Below are positions 60,326-64,000 of a DNA stretch of 64,000 bases, in pieces (within the stretch, counting starts at the first letter, position 1; the number at the start of each line of letters is the position of its first letter). A program made the translations under genes and the position numbers. The notes beneath the pieces are model-generated. The model was given only the letters and a program-made list of their open reading frames with translations, was not told where the DNA came from and ran no database searches. The stretch covers positions 994,001 to 1,058,000 of the forward strand of contig JAQFVV010012545.1 of the NCBI GenBank assembly GCA_028023455.1, written 5' to 3'. Origin of the DNA: Epiperipatus broadwayi. Lineage: Eukaryota > Onychophora > Udeonychophora > Euonychophora > Peripatidae.

Positions 60326-61999
60326 GAACAAATCAAAACTATGTTAATTGCAAATAAGAGAAGAGTTGTTAGTATTTATATTTTTTATGGGTGTATAATT
60401 TATATTTGTGATTGTGAATACTTTATTTCGTTTGTTCACTAGTTCATTTGTTTAATAATTATTCAGTATTAAATATATATTCGACTATGGGTGAACCTGA
60501 ATCATGCTAGTGTGATAGATGTTCATTTCAAATAACTTGAGTGATATTCTTCAATCATTGTTTTTTTGTTGTTTTTTTTTCAATAAGAAATGTGGCTTAG
60601 TCTTGTTACATCTGTATATCATGTCTATGATGAGTTTGTATCCAGACCGAATAACCCTAAAAAAAAAAAAAGTATTCCAATCAATTAGCTTATAACCACT
60701 TTTTAAATATTATGGCAAATGGATAGTAGCTATTTTTATCTGAAAAGTAAAAGGATAGCAAAACCCTCAAATTTTTACTACTCTGCAATAGACAAACATA
60801 ATCAGTAATACTTATTCCTCTACGAGGAACTGTTAGAGAGATCTTTCGTCTGAGCTGAATTGTTTAAAGGCTGTTTAATTTTATCTGGCTTTGTGAAACT
60901 ACTCTTTCGCTAAGTTACATTACCTCCGCATATACATATATAGTGACATCTAATCGCCATTTTATTATAGCTGTTTTTATATATAAAAAAAGATATAGCT
61001 TTAAAAAAGAATTAAAATAAATGACATTTTAAAAATTAAATATGATTTCGGTGTTTTCTGAATAATATTTTAAGATTTTTTTAAATGACAAGTACGTTTA
61101 AAATTGATTAAAACTCTATAAATAAATATTTTATGAGCTTAATGTTAATTTGAAATTAGTATAGAAATATAGTGCATGCTGGGAATGAGAGTGATTTGTA
61201 ATTCAAATCATTTTACTGTTACATTACAATTTGATGTCAATTAAAAGATGAGAGGTTTGAAATTATTTTCTGGGAGATTTAATAACGTCTCATCATTTGT
61301 TAAAGAATAGACATTTTGAAAATGATTTAATAACAATCATAATAAATTCTGGTACACGTGATTACATATATACTTGTATGTCTATGTATACATATAAAGG
61401 TATGTATCTATATACAGGGAAAGATAAATGTAAATCATAGGCTCTCTATGTGTACATTAGAACATCTCTTTCTATACACACGTCAAACATGTGAGTAAAG
61501 GCATCTGGAAAAAATAAGTGACCCTTATATGCATTTCTAGTTGAACTAGCTTTCTTCATTTGGGCCAGGTCACAATCTTCACATGTATTTAAGTATTTGA
61601 AATATGTATTCTTCATCAAAGATTAGAGTTATATCATACATAAGCATACTTTTGTTTTTTCATTATTAGAAATTGATATTACTTGCTCAGAATGGCATGT
61701 GATGTTTGAGCATTTAAGTCATAGGTTGAGCGCAATAGTTCCATTGAATAGACAAATCTGAAATTTGTTTATACTTTATTCAGCTGAGGATCAATCCTAA
61801 TATGCTATTATATAGGACATTCATTTGATTAACTCTTGTTATATTAGGATCTTTAAGAATGCCTAATTGAATTTTTTTTTAGTTTATCTAAAAAATATCT
61901 TAGCTACCTGAAAAAAAATTCCAGACTCTGTCTTCTCACTTCTCTTTTTATATGTTTCATTATCAACAATATTCTGTCAAATGGACAGGTCCAGAGTGT
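60326..61999. other. AT-rich non-coding spacer
   Basis: No gene or named repeat recognised. Confidence 0.5.
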
Positions 62000-62545
62000 A
62001 GTCACATCATCAATTCATCCATTGTTTTTATTCCACTCTCTTTCTTGCCCAGTTCTTCAATTCTATGTAACTTACCATCTCTTATATCATCCAACAATGT
62101 CAATCTTTTCCATCCTTCCTTCTTATTTCCACTTCCCTCCAAAACATCTTTCATTAAACTATAATTTCTTCTTAACATATGTCCAATCCAGTTTCTCTTT
62201 CTCTCTCTAATTTCTTCAATCAATCTTACTTTTTCATTTATTCTTTTCAAAACTTCATTTGTTATTTTATTCATCCAACTAATATGTTTCCATTCTTCTC
62301 CATGACCACATCTCAAAGACTTCCAATCTATTTCTAATTTTATTACTCATTATCCATGTTTCACAATCATACATTAGTACTCGCCACACACAGCATTTAA
62401 TTAATCTGTTTCTTAATTCTTTTTTCAAAAGTTCACAAAATATCTTCTTTCTCTTAATAAGTGCTTCCTTTGCCAATCCTATTCTTCTTTTAATTTTATC
62501 TTCACTTCTTTTATCCTGCAATACTATTTTGGTATAATAACTAAA
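62000..62545 (-). pseudogene. C-terminal region of a LINE pol protein, broken
   Basis: Two overlapping minus frames read on from each other. The first (62521-62279) has KIKRRIGLAKEALIKRKKIF, then VWRVLMYDCETWIMS and EVFEMWSWRRM. The second (62316-62002) has NKITNEVLKRINEKVRLIEE and then RKRNWIGHMLRRNYSLMKD. This order (KRRI-LA-EAF, LLYGCETW, FEMWxWRRM, RKxxWIGHxLRH) is the conserved tail after the reverse transcriptase in several animal LINE lineages. One frameshift near 62300 separates the halves. Upstream palm motifs are missing, so it is 3'-biased or truncated, as LINE insertions usually are. It is the best-preserved coding relic in the window. Confidence 0.85.
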
Positions 62546-64000
62546 TCCTGTTTTAACATCTCAAATATTTTTAATATTTAGTAACTGTAATTATGTTATT
62601 TTAAAAAATACAATTACATTTGCAAGATTTGTTATTATGCCTTTAGTCCTTTTTTGGAGAGAAATGTTACTTACAACAAAAAATCTATAAAAATAAGAGA
62701 TAAATTAGGAAAATCACTATATCATCTTACTTTTGTTTTTTACTATGCATTTAATTATTAAAATTTGGCAGATAATCATAGTTTTATTTAAATAAAATGT
62801 TAAAATAAAAATAAGATAAATTAGTGTGTAACATAATAATGTTAAATATATGAATACATGTGCTCAACCTGAAGAATGCAAAATTATTTAGCAAAGTATC
62901 TGGCTTGATAGTGATTTTCTTTGGATGATCCATTGTACACCAAGGGTCAGTTAAGGGATAATAAATAACTTATCTTTTGGAGTTAATTGCTTATAGATAT
63001 ATGACCCCAATGTTTTCTTTGCAAAATAGTTATAAAGAATAAATACCTAGAGGAAAAGAATATCTGAGAACTCTCCTAGAATACTTGGTCTTTGAAGGAT
63101 ACAGAATCCTAGTAAACATTCTTACACTTTGTAATTTTTTGAGATAAATAGTCTATGGGTTTGTAGCTTGATAATATTCAACTAATCTTGTGTGATCTGG
63201 TGTATGATTGACAATTATTGTAATGGGTCAGTGGATTACTCAAGAAAGAGTGGGGGGCACATTTTACTATGGTCAGACTTTGGGTCTTTGGATAGGATGC
63301 AAATGATTATGCAATAAATTACATAACCTGTGATTGTATATACTTTCAATAGACTAGTTCTGTATATTTTTATTAACTTAGATACAATTTGGGTTAATTC
63401 ATCTAGTTCTCACCCCTTCCTGGCTCCATTATACCACAGTATTCAAACTCAGAGAGCAATTGACATAGCCTCTCTTAACAGGGGATGAAATTACACTAGT
63501 CAGTAACTATTGCATCTTTATATAGATGATGATTGATTATCCAAACTCTTTAAATATTCTCTAGTATCACTGCACATAGAATAAGATGTGTTTGTGCGTA
63601 TATGCATTCAAGGTTATTATACTAATTGGTAAGAATGCCTCTTTGTGATAATACTAGCAATAGTAATGATGATGAGCTAAAGACCAAATTAAAATAATTC
63701 TGTAACATTTATTGAATGATAACAAAAAAAAATATAACACAAAATAGTTTAACAATAGTGGGTTATATAATCAGCTATTTCAAGGATGAGCTTCTACCAT
63801 ATTATTATTTAAAATAATGAAAATTCTTATCCCTAACCCATGGTAGAAATTCATGTATTTGTTAACAATTATTTACAAATGCATATATATAAAAAATAAT
63901 TTTGTAAGACCACAAATCTGACTGGCTAAATCAATATTACAGTCGCATTTAAATGATTACCCTTGCTCAGTTCATGTTGATGGTTATCAATCTTTTTGGG
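62546..64000. other. AT-rich non-coding spacer
   Basis: No gene or repeat recognised. A slightly GC-richer stretch at 63400-63490 holds no open frame or RNA-like pattern. Confidence 0.5.

Noticed and set aside
61952-62210. Plus-strand frames over the LINE tail
   Set aside because: Shadows of the minus-strand LINE C-terminus.

Overview
The window is 64 kb of very AT-rich (about 70-75% A+T by eye) repeat-laden eukaryotic DNA with no bacterial, viral or organellar gene layout. No open frame exceeds about 110 codons. The coding-like signals are decayed non-LTR retrotransposons (LINEs); most other recognisable features are short interspersed, fold-back or tandem repeats. CpG is strongly depleted over most of the window, as in a cytosine-methylated genome. 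This fits a large repeat-rich invertebrate genome (a mollusc, chelicerate or similar), but the sequence alone does not fix the taxon. I found no convincing host gene. The window is probably intergenic or deep intronic, with one weak exon candidate near 25.5-25.7 kb.

Layout. 1-240: a coiled-coil ORF1-like retroelement fragment, minus strand, running off the left edge. 240-7.9 kb: AT-rich spacer with small tandem repeats. 7.93-11.1 kb: a segment that keeps near-normal CpG, roughly bracketed by an exact 22-bp direct repeat (7942 and 11476), and holding a cluster of four look-alike hairpins (9349-9539) whose outer stems differ but stay complementary. 11.87-14.58 kb: a decayed RTE-like LINE, minus strand. 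14.8-15.75 kb: a 434-bp-period repeat family (family A) in opposed orientations. 17.4-20.1 kb: a palindrome with arms of about 1 kb, followed by a 119-nt hairpin at 20.24 kb. 22.2 and 47.6 kb: two copies of a small fold-back family. 26.8-29.06 kb: a second LINE, minus strand, with a 218-bp tandem duplication inside its reverse transcriptase. 33.4-33.8 kb: a nested palindrome. 33.85-35.88 kb: an L1/Tx1-like LINE, plus strand. 40.4-42.26 kb: a second copy of the RTE-like element. 42.37-44.26 kb: families C and D in inverted and direct copies. 44.265-45.169 kb: a 905-bp pogo/Tigger-like MITE with TA duplication. 48-60 kb: sparse SINEs. 62.0-62.55 kb: the C-terminal end of another LINE.

Two tRNA-derived SINE types are present. 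One is a very short (about 100-120 nt) element, present in four copies each flanked by its own target-site duplication, with tails that are A-rich in some copies and G-rich in others. The other is an older family with a shared downstream core and no clear duplications. The LINEs are the natural source of retrotransposition machinery for SINEs, but no copy here is intact and no SINE-LINE tail pairing is visible. The observations most worth following up are the hairpin cluster in the CpG-retaining segment, the 1-kb-arm palindrome, the short SINE with two kinds of tail, and the compact hairpins at 20.24, 33.57 and 47.6 kb.
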